Shown: positions 1 to 7,914 of the stretch, piece after piece
How the letters are laid out: each line of letters starts with the position of its first letter
How positions within the stretch are numbered: position 1 is the first letter of the stretch
NCBI GenBank assembly: GCA_016931365.1
Contig: JAFGEY010000097.1
Span: forward strand, 1-10,501
Reading direction: 5' to 3'
DNA: 10,501 nt
Source of the DNA: Anaerolineae bacterium
GTDB lineage: Bacteria; Chloroflexota; Anaerolineae; JAFGEY01
Position numbers and translations under genes: made by a program
Notes under the pieces: generated by a model
Database searches by the model: none
What the model saw: the letters and a program-made list of their open reading frames with translations, nothing else
What the model was told of the DNA's origin: nothing

Positions 1-422
1 TCAGCCAGAGACAAGCTAAACAGGCATTATGTCGATGTTAACGTGGAGAACCAAAAATTCAAGGAAACTTAGTTTCCAGTGTACTAAGTAGATTCTATGA
101 AGATGATACAAATTATTTCTCATTACTTATTGTAAGTTATCATATTTCGTATGAAAAAGTTGTATTCACAGAGGTCAGGTTTGAGCCTATTGAGTTCTTG
201 GCCTGGGAATGTCTCACTGTTGGTGCTTTGGGGTGGGGGCAAATCCAAATAGCCAACACAAATCGGATAGTGGTAAATCCACATTATTCGCGGAAAAAGT
301 GGATGCTTGAATTGTGCGATGTAATGCTAGAATTCTATCCACGCGAGATTGGCAAGATTTCAGAGCGTATCAAACACTTCCAGGGCATCCGCGAGTTTTG
401 GCTCTCCAAACCTGATGATTAA
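1..422 (+). pseudogene. 3' end of a possible restriction endonuclease gene, frame-disrupted
   Basis: Coding character is clear, although no start lies in the window. Frame 1 is open from base 1 to a TAG at 70-72 (SARDKLNRHYVDVNVENQKF...). Frame 3 is open from 42 and runs to TAA at 420-422, passing through FYEDDTNYFSLLIVSYHISY, LTVGALGWGQIQIANTN and MLELCDVMLEFYPREIGKI. The two parts read naturally as one protein if the frame moves by -1 between about 58 and 72. A shorter start at TTG 198 is possible but would ignore the good coding sequence upstream. The mixed strand/helix pattern and the GWGQIQIAN and WMLELCD segments recall C-terminal parts of type II restriction endonucleases, but I cannot name a family and no catalytic PD-(D/E)XK is certain. 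The segment is markedly AT-richer than everything after about 445, suggesting transfer. Its stop overlaps the next gene's ATG by 8 nt. Confidence 0.45.
63..77. repeat. perfect inverted repeat at the frame change
   Basis: GGAAACT-T-AGTTTCC is a perfect 7-bp inverted repeat around a single central base. It overlaps the TAG that closes frame 1 and the place where frame 3 takes over. It may be incidental, a scar of a small insertion, or a hairpin that favoured slippage or a sequencing error. Confidence 0.6.
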
Positions 423-1188
423 AAGAGTGAAACTTTATCTAGAGCTGGGCGCTCCCGGTGCCCGCCGCGCTGCTGCTCGTGGCGACGTGACGGTGATCAT
501 CGACGCGCTGCGCGCCAGCACCACCATTTGCGCTGCCCTGGCAGCAGGGGCCGTGCGGGTGAAAACCGTGCTGACCGTCGGGGAAGCATTGGCGTTCTGT
601 GACAATCCGTCCTATTGCATCGTTGGGGAGCGCGGAGGAGTCAAAGTGGACGGCTTTCAATTTGGCAACTCGCCGGTCGAACTGCTCGCCAACCGGGACG
701 AGATCGAGGGAAAAACAGTGGTGATCACTACCACTAACGGCACCCGCTGCATCAACGCTGCCCTCAGCGCTGCGGCACATAGTGCCGACACGCAAGGCGC
801 GGGCGCGATCCTGATCGGCGCGCCGGCCAACGCGGCGGCCGTCGCTTATGCGGCGTTCAGTCTGGCGCAGGCCAACGGATGCGATGTGACCCTGGTCGCC
901 GCCGGTCTGCACGACCAGGCGCGCGACGAGGACATGTTTTCGCAAGCGCTGCTCGCGCACCGGCTGAGGGCGCTGGGCGCTCATCCCCCGGATGACCTGC
1001 CCACCCTTGACGAGGCAAACAGCCCGGACGTCTTTCTTCGCGCCGAGTCGGGACAATACCTGATCGGCCTGGGCTACGAGGCCGACGTGCACCTGTGCGC
1101 CGAGATCGATCGCTGGGACCTTGCGCCGATCTATTGCCAGGGGTATCTGGTCGAGGCCACCCAATCCCAATTGTTTGATCTGCAATGA
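415..1188 (+). CDS. comB: 2-phosphosulfolactate phosphatase family protein (ComB)
   Basis: The family hydrolyses (2R)-phospho-3-sulfolactate to sulfolactate and phosphate with Mg2+; in methanogens this is a step of coenzyme M synthesis, while in bacteria the physiological substrate is often unproven. With ATG at 415 the product has 257 residues, normal for ComB. Recognisable blocks are VIIDALRASTTI (27-38), GERGG (71-75) followed by GFQFGNSPVE (80-89), TTTNGTR (105-111), and towards the C-terminus the HDQARDED acidic segment and the GYEADVHLC block. No signal peptide is visible, so it should be cytosolic. The longer reading from 349 would only add residues lying in the upstream gene's coding frame; GTG 427 is an alternative start. 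No good ribosome binding site is seen. The stop overlaps the next ATG by 4 nt. The first ~30 bases are AT-rich like the upstream fragment, so the composition boundary lies within the gene's 5' end. Confidence 0.85.
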   Translation: MIKRVKLYLELGAPGARRAAARGDVTVIIDALRASTTICAALAAGAVRVKTVLTVGEALAFCDNPSYCIVGERGGVKVDGFQFGNSPVELLANRDEIEGKTVVITTTNGTRCINAALSAAAHSADTQGAGAILIGAPANAAAVAYAAFSLAQANGCDVTLVAAGLHDQARDEDMFSQALLAHRLRALGAHPPDDLPTLDEANSPDVFLRAESGQYLIGLGYEADVHLCAEIDRWDLAPIYCQGYLVEATQSQLFDLQ

Positions 1189-4100
1189 ACCCTTTGCCCG
1201 TTAAATCCCAACCCCAACTTTTCAAAAATATCCTAAACATCCTCTGGAAAGGCCGTTTCATCTACCTGCAACTCGCCATCCTAGCCGGAGTAACCTGGCT
1301 GATGTGGCCCCTGGGCGAGACCGCCGCGCTGCCCAATCCACCCTATCCGGCCTACACGCCAGAACCGCCCGACCGGCAAGAGACGCTCATCCTGTGCCCC
1401 GAAACGCTGTTACCCGGCACAGCGGCCTCGGCGCGCGTCGTCGTCTACGATCCCGACGACGGCTTGCCCATCCCTGGCGTAGAGGTGCGCGCATCGATGT
1501 CCCCGGCAGCGCAGTCAAATCCCGGCGCGCCGCTCTTTGCCGGCGAGACGAACGACCAGGGCACCGCGCCTATCCGCTTTGACGTGCCGATCGACGCAGT
1601 GGGCCGCTACGATCTCGAATTTCAGGTCAGTAGTTGGATTGGCGAGCAGCATACGACCTGTCCCGTGCGCGTGGAACCAACCTTTCGCCTCGACCTGACC
1701 ACCGACCGGGCCACCTATGCCCCCGGACAGACCATTCACGCACTGCTGCTGGTCTTTGATCAAACGTTTGGCCATGCCGCGCCCGACCTGCCGATCCGGT
1801 TCGATGTGTACGACGCGCGCGACAACCGCATCTGCACCGCCCAGGCCGCCACTTCTGAGTACGGGCTGGCCGTCGCCGACTGCGCGCTGGGGCCGGTGGT
1901 CAACGAGGGTACCTACCGGGTGGTCGCCGCATTGAACGATCCGGTTGTCACGGGCGAGCGCGCGGTGATGGTTCGATCCCCATCGCCTCTCAACCTGAGC
2001 CTGGACGTCGCTCCATACGCACTGGCCGGACAGCCATTTGCAGTCCGGGCGCAGGTCAATATCCACAACCGGCCGGTGGTCAGCGCGACGGTGCAAATCG
2101 AAGCACGGCAACTGACACAAGGGGAGGGCATCACTGACGAGTCTGGCGTAGCGACCGTGACGCTGCCCGGCATTGTCCTCGACGCTGATGGGCCGGATTC
2201 CGTCGTTCTTACCCTGATTGCCTCGGCAACAGCGCCCGATAGTCGCGCCGCGCAGCAGACGGCAACGGTTCCTCTGGCCCGGCAGTCGATCTTGCTCTCA
2301 GCCGTGCCGGAAAGCGAAGCCCTGGAGCCAGGGATCGAGAACATTGTTCACTTGTATGCCCGCTATCCCGACGGTACACCGGCCCAATGTGACCTCGACC
2401 TGACCACCCCGGACGGGTCGTTGAGTCTGAAAACCGACGCGCAAGGCCGCGCCGAGTGGCACATCACGCCGTCTGCCCGGCGTAACACGCCGCTCGAGCA
2501 GGGTGACACGCCGCAGTCCGGCAATCCCGTCGAGATCGAGATCGCTGCACAGGACGCCCAGGGACATTCGGGCCAGGCCGCCGTGCGGCTGCCCGTCGAG
2601 GCGGGCAGTCTGGGGTTTTTGCTGCGCTCCGACCACCTCGCCTATCGCGCTGGCGAGGTGATGCACGTGGATATCCTGGCCTCGTTTCCCATCGACGCCA
2701 TCTACCTCGACCTGATCTGGAACGGCCAGCCCGTCGCTGCGTTTTCAGCTTGGGCTATCGATCAGCGAGCCGGTTTTGACATTTCGCTCGATCCAGTCTG
2801 GATCGGCTATCTCGTGCTGCGTGGCTATACGGTAAATGGCGACATGATCGCCGACGTGCGCGCAGTGACCGTGCTGCCGCCCGGCGCACTGGACGTATCG
2901 GTGCAGGCCGGACGCGAGGCTTACCCCATCGGCGAAACGGCACCGCTGTCGATCCGCATCCAGGATGCGCCGGGCAAGGGTGTGCCAGCTGCCTTGACCA
3001 TCGCTGCTCGGAATGCGGCCCAGCCCGCGCCGATCCAAACCGCGGCCTATGAGTCCAACCCGCTCCGCTCGCTGCCCGGCGCGGCGTCGACGCCGCGCTA
3101 TGCCGGGGCAATCAGCAAACCCCGACCTATGCCCGAAGCGATCCGTCAGCAGTTCGCAGCAGTCGATGCAGCCCGTGCTGCCCGCCAGATGGCATTCAAA
3201 GTCCAGGCGACGCGTTGGCTGTGGGGCTTGACCGTGCTGGCCGGAACAAGCTGGATCGTCGTCCTGATCGGCGGGTGGCGCGGGCGCTGGCTGAACGGAC
3301 ACCTATTAGCCCGCAACCTGTTCGGCGGCGTCCTCGTCCTGGCCTTCGTCGCCGGAGCGGGCGCGTTGCTGGCCTACGGCGGGCAGTGGCTCTTTGGGCC
3401 GGGCGCCCTCATGGTCCTCGCGCTGTGCTGGTTTGGCGCGCTGCTCGCCCTGCTCGTCTACGGCTGGCTGCAGCGCGACAGGGCCGCGCAGGTGATGGCG
3501 GCCCTGCTGCTCGGCGGGCTGGCGCTCGGTTGGGGAGTCCGCGAGGCGGCAACGCAGGGCGGCGCGCCGCTTGGGGCCGGAGCCGGGGTTGTGATCGCGG
3601 TTGCGCTGGCCCTCTACCTGCTCGGCCGTGGGTGCATCGTCCGTCAGCAGCGCAGCGGCGCATTAGCTGCTTTTGCCCTGATCGCCCTGATCTGGATCAG
3701 CGCTGCCGGTGGGCTGATGTCCTCAACTGAAATTCCCGCCGAAATTGCTGCCGGGCAGGACACCCCCCAACCCACGCCGACGGCGCTCCCTTCACTCGAC
3801 GGCACACCCAGCCGCACCCCGCTCGAGGCATTGATCGCGCATACAATGTTGCCGGCTCAGGGCCACGCGCAGCCCCGATTCGACGACACCGCCTTCTGGC
3901 AGCCGGCCATCCCCACGGACCAGCAAGGAAACGCGGTTTTCAATCTGCCGCTGCCGTGGGACGCCGTCGAGTGGCAGGTGGGCGTGCTGGCGGCCACCCA
4001 AGACGGTCAGATCGGCTTTGTCGAGGTGCCACTGCACGCCGTCGATCCGCTGCCAGTCGAGTTTGCCCTGCCGACCCAGTTGACTGTCGGCGACCGGATC

Positions 4101-6083
4101 GACGTGCCCGTGTCGATGCAGAACGGGGCAGCGATCTCGCAGACGGCAGGGATCACCATAAATGTGCCGGGCTGGGCGCGCCTGCCGCGCGGCAAAGACG
4201 TTCAACAGGTCGAGGTTGGCGCGCAGGGTCAGGCTAATCTGATCGTGCCGCTCGACGTGCGCGAATGGGGCGAACAAACACTAAATATTACTGCATATAT
4301 CGCGGACATTTTGCATCCAACTGGCGCGCAAAAAACGCTTACCCAGACCGCGCTCGTGCTGCCTGACGGCAGGCGCACGGCGCGCCATTACAACCGCATC
4401 ACCGGCGAAACCGACACGTACAAGATTCGCATTCCTTGGGGCGTGCTGCGCGGCACTGACCGCATCGCCGTCTATGTTGACCCCACCTGGGCGAGCATGC
4501 TGGCGCGCGGCCTCGACAGTGCGCTGGGCCACCTCAACCTCGGCGCATGGTACGAGCCGATTGTCGTCACCCCGACCCGGGTTTCAGTGCCGATTGCCTG
4601 CCCACACGCCTTTGGCGGGGCCTCGCTGCCGCAGGTGATCGCCGAGATAGATAACCTGGCGTTGCTGAACGATCACCTGGCACGGACGGAGCGGCTCACA
4701 TTACTGCTACGCGAAGACATTGCCCGACACGCCCACGACCGCTACCAACACCTGCTGACCTTTGAGACGCCCACCGGCGGGTTCTCGATCTTTGCAGGCG
4801 GTGAGGCGACGCTGTCAGAGACGGCATCGGCGCTGCGCGGTCTGGTCGAACTGTCAGCGCTGACCCAGGTCGACGACGAAACCATCGACCGCGTGGCGCG
4901 CTGGCTGCTCGGCCGGCAAGAGGCCGATGGCGTGTGGCGTTCGACGGCCCTGCCGCCGGGATGGGAGCGCTTCCCCCGCCCTGAACTGGCCTTCACCGCC
5001 CACGTCGCCTGGGCGTTGATCGAGGCGGGCTATGCAGACGCACCATCGGCCGTCAAATCGGTCGCGCTATTGGCCAAATATCCCGATCAGGCTCAGGAAC
5101 CTTACGCGCTGGCGATGGTTGTGCACGCGCTGCTGGCCTACCAGGAACAGGCCGGCGTCGAGGAACCGGCCCTCGCGGCGGCGCGCGCGCGCCTGATCGA
5201 AATGGCGCAGGTCGAGGGAGGAATGGCGCGCTGGCACAACTCATCGTCGATGCCCGGCGGCGCGGTAGGCGAGTCTGCCGACCTGGAACGGACGGCGCTG
5301 GCCGTGTGGGCATTGATTCGCGCCGGGAGCGAATCTGAGGTCATCGTCCAGGGTTTGTCCGCCCTGGCCCAGGGTCGAGATGCCTTGGGCGCGTGGGGAT
5401 CGCCGCAGACCACCGCCTGGGCGCTGCGCGCGCTGGACGCCGCCGTTGAGGCCGGGATCGCATCTCCTGTTGTGGATGATGCGCGCATGCAGGTCTCCAC
5501 CGGCGCGGTTGCTGGCGGTGAAAGAATCTCCACCCCGGCGGCGATCATCACCACAGACAACACGTCTGACGCGGGGTACGTGTTTTACCTCGATGCGCCG
5601 GCCAAGGGATACAACGACGTGCGCCTGGAGGTCGAAGGTGGGCCGGTCTTTTACCAGCTTGTCGCCGAATACGTCGAGCCGTGGGCGCAGGTGTCGCCCC
5701 CCTCGCCTGAAGAAGAGACTATCGCGCTGACCTTGAGCTACGACCGCACCACACTCCGCGTGGGCGAAACGGCGCTGGTGACAGTCAGCGTGGCCCTCAA
5801 CCGGCCCGGCATCGCGCCGCTGGTCGAACTGCATCTGGGCCTGCCACCCGGCGTCGACTGGATCGCGCTGGACGAAAGCCAGATCGCGCATTTCGAGTTG
5901 GAAGAATCGGCGGTCCGGGTTTACCTGACCGGCCTGACCGCCGATCAGCCGGTCACCTTTGCCTATCGTCTGCGCGCGCGCCTGCCTTCGCTCACGCGCA
6001 CGCTGCCCACCTGGGCGCTCGATGTCGCTAACCCGCAGCAGCCCACCTTTCGCGAGCCAATCATCGTCGAGGTCGTGCCATGA
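1185..6083 (+). CDS. alpha-2-macroglobulin-like surface protein with internal membrane block and no thioester
   Basis: This 1632-residue protein begins with a signal-anchor helix (25-43) after a positively charged N-terminus. It then has a series of macroglobulin-type beta domains, including an MG2-like one (about 166-260; TTDRATYAPGQTIHALLLV) and further ones to about 605. A proline/alanine-rich linker (607-673) leads to about six hydrophobic helices (678-698, 710-731, 736-760, 769-785, 797-817, 825-845). After a Pro/Thr linker comes the alpha-2-macroglobulin core signature around 898-914 (RFDDTAFWQPAIPTD). Next is an alpha/alpha-toroid-like thioester domain (about 1100-1450; ETPTGGFSIFAGG, repeated helix pairs) and a C-terminal beta domain (about 1515-1632). 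Family members trap proteases or bind surfaces through a GCGEQ thioester. Here the equivalent stretch reads IACPHAFGG, with Cys1139 kept but Glu and Gln absent. An even helix count would keep both halves outside the cell. Start and stop both form ATGA overlaps with the neighbouring genes. Confidence 0.85.
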   Translation: MNPLPVKSQPQLFKNILNILWKGRFIYLQLAILAGVTWLMWPLGETAALPNPPYPAYTPEPPDRQETLILCPETLLPGTAASARVVVYDPDDGLPIPGVEVRASMSPAAQSNPGAPLFAGETNDQGTAPIRFDVPIDAVGRYDLEFQVSSWIGEQHTTCPVRVEPTFRLDLTTDRATYAPGQTIHALLLVFDQTFGHAAPDLPIRFDVYDARDNRICTAQAATSEYGLAVADCALGPVVNEGTYRVVAALNDPVVTGERAVMVRSPSPLNLSLDVAPYALAGQPFAVRAQVNIHNRPVVSATVQIEARQLTQGEGITDESGVATVTLPGIVLDADGPDSVVLTLIASATAPDSRAAQQTATVPLARQSILLSAVPESEALEPGIENIVHLYARYPDGTPAQCDLDLTTPDGSLSLKTDAQGRAEWHITPSARRNTPLEQGDTPQSGNPVEIEIAAQDAQGHSGQAAVRLPVEAGSLGFLLRSDHLAYRAGEVMHVDILASFPIDAIYLDLIWNGQPVAAFSAWAIDQRAGFDISLDPVWIGYLVLRGYTVNGDMIADVRAVTVLPPGALDVSVQAGREAYPIGETAPLSIRIQDAPGKGVPAALTIAARNAAQPAPIQTAAYESNPLRSLPGAASTPRYAGAISKPRPMPEAIRQQFAAVDAARAARQMAFKVQATRWLWGLTVLAGTSWIVVLIGGWRGRWLNGHLLARNLFGGVLVLAFVAGAGALLAYGGQWLFGPGALMVLALCWFGALLALLVYGWLQRDRAAQVMAALLLGGLALGWGVREAATQGGAPLGAGAGVVIAVALALYLLGRGCIVRQQRSGALAAFALIALIWISAAGGLMSSTEIPAEIAAGQDTPQPTPTALPSLDGTPSRTPLEALIAHTMLPAQGHAQPRFDDTAFWQPAIPTDQQGNAVFNLPLPWDAVEWQVGVLAATQDGQIGFVEVPLHAVDPLPVEFALPTQLTVGDRIDVPVSMQNGAAISQTAGITINVPGWARLPRGKDVQQVEVGAQGQANLIVPLDVREWGEQTLNITAYIADILHPTGAQKTLTQTALVLPDGRRTARHYNRITGETDTYKIRIPWGVLRGTDRIAVYVDPTWASMLARGLDSALGHLNLGAWYEPIVVTPTRVSVPIACPHAFGGASLPQVIAEIDNLALLNDHLARTERLTLLLREDIARHAHDRYQHLLTFETPTGGFSIFAGGEATLSETASALRGLVELSALTQVDDETIDRVARWLLGRQEADGVWRSTALPPGWERFPRPELAFTAHVAWALIEAGYADAPSAVKSVALLAKYPDQAQEPYALAMVVHALLAYQEQAGVEEPALAAARARLIEMAQVEGGMARWHNSSSMPGGAVGESADLERTALAVWALIRAGSESEVIVQGLSALAQGRDALGAWGSPQTTAWALRALDAAVEAGIASPVVDDARMQVSTGAVAGGERISTPAAIITTDNTSDAGYVFYLDAPAKGYNDVRLEVEGGPVFYQLVAEYVEPWAQVSPPSPEEETIALTLSYDRTTLRVGETALVTVSVALNRPGIAPLVELHLGLPPGVDWIALDESQIAHFELEESAVRVYLTGLTADQPVTFAYRLRARLPSLTRTLPTWALDVANPQQPTFREPIIVEVVP
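3216..3719 (+). other. six-helix transmembrane block inside the macroglobulin-like protein
   Basis: Residues 678-845 of the large protein are almost continuous hydrophobic segments rich in Leu, Ala, Val and Gly with short charged turns (for example GWRGRW and LQRDRAAQ). I count about six helices, judged by eye. The block lies between the last N-terminal beta domain and the conserved core domain, near where the bait region sits in classical alpha-2-macroglobulins. Confidence 0.75.
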
Positions 6084-7270
6084 ATTACATCGGCTCCAAA
6101 TACAGCCTGCTTGGTGACATCGAACAAATGCTCGCCGATCACCAGCTGCCTCGTGACGGAATCGCCCTCGATCTGTTTGCAGGCACCGGCGCGGTGGCTC
6201 AACTGCTCAAGCGGCGTGGGCATATCGTCTACGCCAACGACTGGCAGCATTATGCCTATGTAACCAACGTCGCTTTCCTTGAATTGAACGCCTACCCGAC
6301 TTTTGACGCACTACTGGGCGATCCATTCTGGAGCGTTCAACTCCGCAACGCGCCACAAGCCCCGATCCTCGCTTATTCGATCCAGCATCGCGGCGCGCCG
6401 GTGGGCGATCTCGCCTGCACGCAGGTCTTGAGCTACCTGAACGCCCTTCCCGGCGACGGCGCGAACCCGAGTTCGCGCCCTTTCTTTGACAGTTACTGTC
6501 AGGGCGGCAGTGCCGGGCGGACCTATTTTTCGCGGGACAATGGGCGGCGCATCCAGGCGATCCGCGATCGGATCGAAGCGTGGAGTCAGTCCGGTTTGCT
6601 TACGGCCGCTGAGAAAGCCTGGCTGATCGCCTGCCTGATCGAGTCAGCCGACCGGGTGGCCAACACCGCCTCGGTCTATGGCGCTTACCTAAAGCGGATC
6701 AAAAAAACGGCCCAAAAGCCGCTGACGCTGGTCGCGCTCAAGCCAATCGCCTCGCCGCACTTGGCGGAGCAACATCGCGTCTTTTGTCAGGATGGGCTGA
6801 GCCTGCTGCACGCACTCGCACGCGCTGGCGCACGCGCTAGCGCGAGTGAGCCGCTGCGCCTGATCTATGTCGACCCGCCGTACAATCACCGCCAGTACGC
6901 GGCCAACTATCACATTCTGGAAACCATCGCCCGCTGGGATCTGGATCGATTCGAACCGCGCGGCGTCACCGGCCTGCGCGACGATGAGGAGCAGCGATCT
7001 GATTACAGCCTGCGCAGCCGCGTCGAGGATGGGTTTCGCCAGCTATTTGAAGCGATGCATACAGACTATGTTTTATTTTCTTATAACAACGAAGGATTAT
7101 TACCCGAGGACAAGCTGTTGGGGCTGTTTGACGAGTTTTGCACCGAGGTGGATTTCCGCCAGATTCGCTTCAAACGCTTCCGCGCCGACGTGGATCGCGC
7201 GAACCGCGTCTACAAGGCCGATCACACACACGAGTTTCTAGTCTTTGGCAAGCTCAAAATCAGCGCTTAA
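6080..7270 (+). CDS. D12-class site-specific DNA adenine methyltransferase
   Basis: The product (396 residues) should transfer a methyl group from S-adenosylmethionine to N6 of adenine in a specific DNA site. It starts with the D12-class opening NYIGSKYSLL (2-11), then has the SAM-binding motif DLFAGTGAVA (31-40) and the catalytic motif DPPYNHRQY (D265 to Y273). Near the C-terminus are FSYNNEGLL and a final HEFLVFGK strand. The region between the two motifs is the target-recognition part; it includes a short Ala/Arg insert (HALARAGARASASEP) just before the catalytic motif that a 12-nt tandem duplication appears to have built. The ATG overlaps the stop of the preceding gene by 4 nt, with GAGG eight bases upstream as a likely ribosome binding site. 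No restriction partner is adjacent; the restriction-like fragment at 1-422 is 5.6 kb away and frame-disrupted. It is best read as an orphan methyltransferase. Confidence 0.88.
   Translation: MNYIGSKYSLLGDIEQMLADHQLPRDGIALDLFAGTGAVAQLLKRRGHIVYANDWQHYAYVTNVAFLELNAYPTFDALLGDPFWSVQLRNAPQAPILAYSIQHRGAPVGDLACTQVLSYLNALPGDGANPSSRPFFDSYCQGGSAGRTYFSRDNGRRIQAIRDRIEAWSQSGLLTAAEKAWLIACLIESADRVANTASVYGAYLKRIKKTAQKPLTLVALKPIASPHLAEQHRVFCQDGLSLLHALARAGARASASEPLRLIYVDPPYNHRQYAANYHILETIARWDLDRFEPRGVTGLRDDEEQRSDYSLRSRVEDGFRQLFEAMHTDYVLFSYNNEGLLPEDKLLGLFDEFCTEVDFRQIRFKRFRADVDRANRVYKADHTHEFLVFGKLKISA
6817..6844. repeat. 12-nt tandem duplication and palindrome within the methyltransferase gene
   Basis: CGCACGCGCTGG (6817-6828) is followed at once by CGCACGCGCTAG (6829-6840), one mismatch in twelve. 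The second copy runs into the perfect 12-bp palindrome CGCGCTAGCGCG (6833-6844). The duplication is in frame and encodes ARAG-ARAS, a likely small slippage expansion. Confidence 0.7.
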
Positions 7271-7278
7271 ATTTGAGC
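7252..7278. terminator. weak stem-loop between convergent gene ends
   Basis: GCTCAAAAT (7252-7260) pairs with AATTTGAGC (7270-7278) with one mismatch around a 9-nt loop. It lies exactly where the methyltransferase (stop 7268-7270) and the J-domain gene (stop 7262-7260) run into each other. There is no T-run on either strand, so an intrinsic terminator is only possible. Confidence 0.3.
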
Positions 7279-7877
7279 AGGAACCAAAAGGGCACAAACC
7301 AGAAAATGGACAAGCCGATCAGCACAACCAGTACGTCCACACTGTTGATGCCCAAGGCGCGAATCACGGGATCGTCAGCAATCCGTCCGGAGAGCAAGAA
7401 ACCGATCACGAACAGGATGCACAGACCGATGATCGGCGCAAACAGATCGAGCCAGGGCAGGATCGGCTTGAGCCGGGCCTGCAAATCCAGCCGGATCCCG
7501 TAAAGCCGCTCGATCCAGTTGGGCACATCGAGGTCGTAAGGGGTATAGCGTGGTTTGAAACCGGGGTACGCTTTTTGCTCACGCGACACAGATTGGGCCG
7601 AATAGACAGCTTGAAGCCAGGCCAATCGCTGCGCGTCGTAAGCGGCGCGGCGTTCGGGATCGTGGAGCACGTAATAGGCCTCGTTGATCCGGCACATGCG
7701 CTCGTTGGCCTCGGCATAGGCCAGCGAATCATCTTGCTCGGTGGGATTCACGTCAGGGTGATACATCCTCGTCTGGCGTCGATAAGCGGCGCGAACCTCT
7801 TTGCTGCTCGCCCCCTCCGACGACAGACCCAACAGCGCGTAATAGTCCCGGAATTCACCCCTGAAAGCGTTTTTCAA
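7260..7877 (-). CDS. J-domain protein with two C-terminal transmembrane helices
   Basis: The 205-residue product has an N-terminal J domain (about 10-80) with DYYALLGL, the essential HPD motif at 40-42 within MYHPDVNP, and the closing YYVLHDPERRAAYD. J domains recruit an Hsp70 (DnaK) and stimulate its ATPase. There is no Gly/Phe or zinc-finger region, so it is not canonical DnaJ. The C-terminus has two hydrophobic helices (146-163 and 180-201) and ends in a basic LLKFKR, so it is probably anchored in the membrane with the J domain in the cytosol. The start is a TTG, chosen because no ATG or GTG is in frame before the J domain and GAGG lies five bases upstream. It follows the Nudix/GNAT gene by 37 nt and is probably its co-transcribed partner; its end overlaps the methyltransferase end by 11 nt in convergent orientation. 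The client is unknown. Confidence 0.85.
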   Translation of the reverse strand: MKNAFRGEFRDYYALLGLSSEGASSKEVRAAYRRQTRMYHPDVNPTEQDDSLAYAEANERMCRINEAYYVLHDPERRAAYDAQRLAWLQAVYSAQSVSREQKAYPGFKPRYTPYDLDVPNWIERLYGIRLDLQARLKPILPWLDLFAPIIGLCILFVIGFLLSGRIADDPVIRALGINSVDVLVVLIGLSIFWFVPFWFLLKFKR

Positions 7878-7893
7878 GCATCCCTCTTGCCCA

Positions 7894-7912
7894 TCGAACC
7901 CGCAGGGTTCGA
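7894..7912 (-). other. perfect intercistronic hairpin
   Basis: TCGAACCC (7894-7901) and GGGTTCGA (7905-7912) are perfectly complementary around a 3-nt loop. The structure starts just after the Nudix/GNAT stop and ends a few bases before the ribosome binding site of the J-domain gene. It lacks a T-run, so it is not a standard terminator; it could stabilise mRNA or modulate translation of the second gene. Confidence 0.6.
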
Positions 7913-7914
7913 AC

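Noticed and set aside
439..1185. 248-codon minus-strand frame opposite comB
   Set aside because: It mirrors a well-conserved ComB protein and shows no domain of its own.
3215..3730. 171-codon frame inside the macroglobulin-like gene
   Set aside because: Arg/Ala-rich product typical of an out-of-frame reading of GC-rich DNA; the main frame encodes clean membrane helices here.
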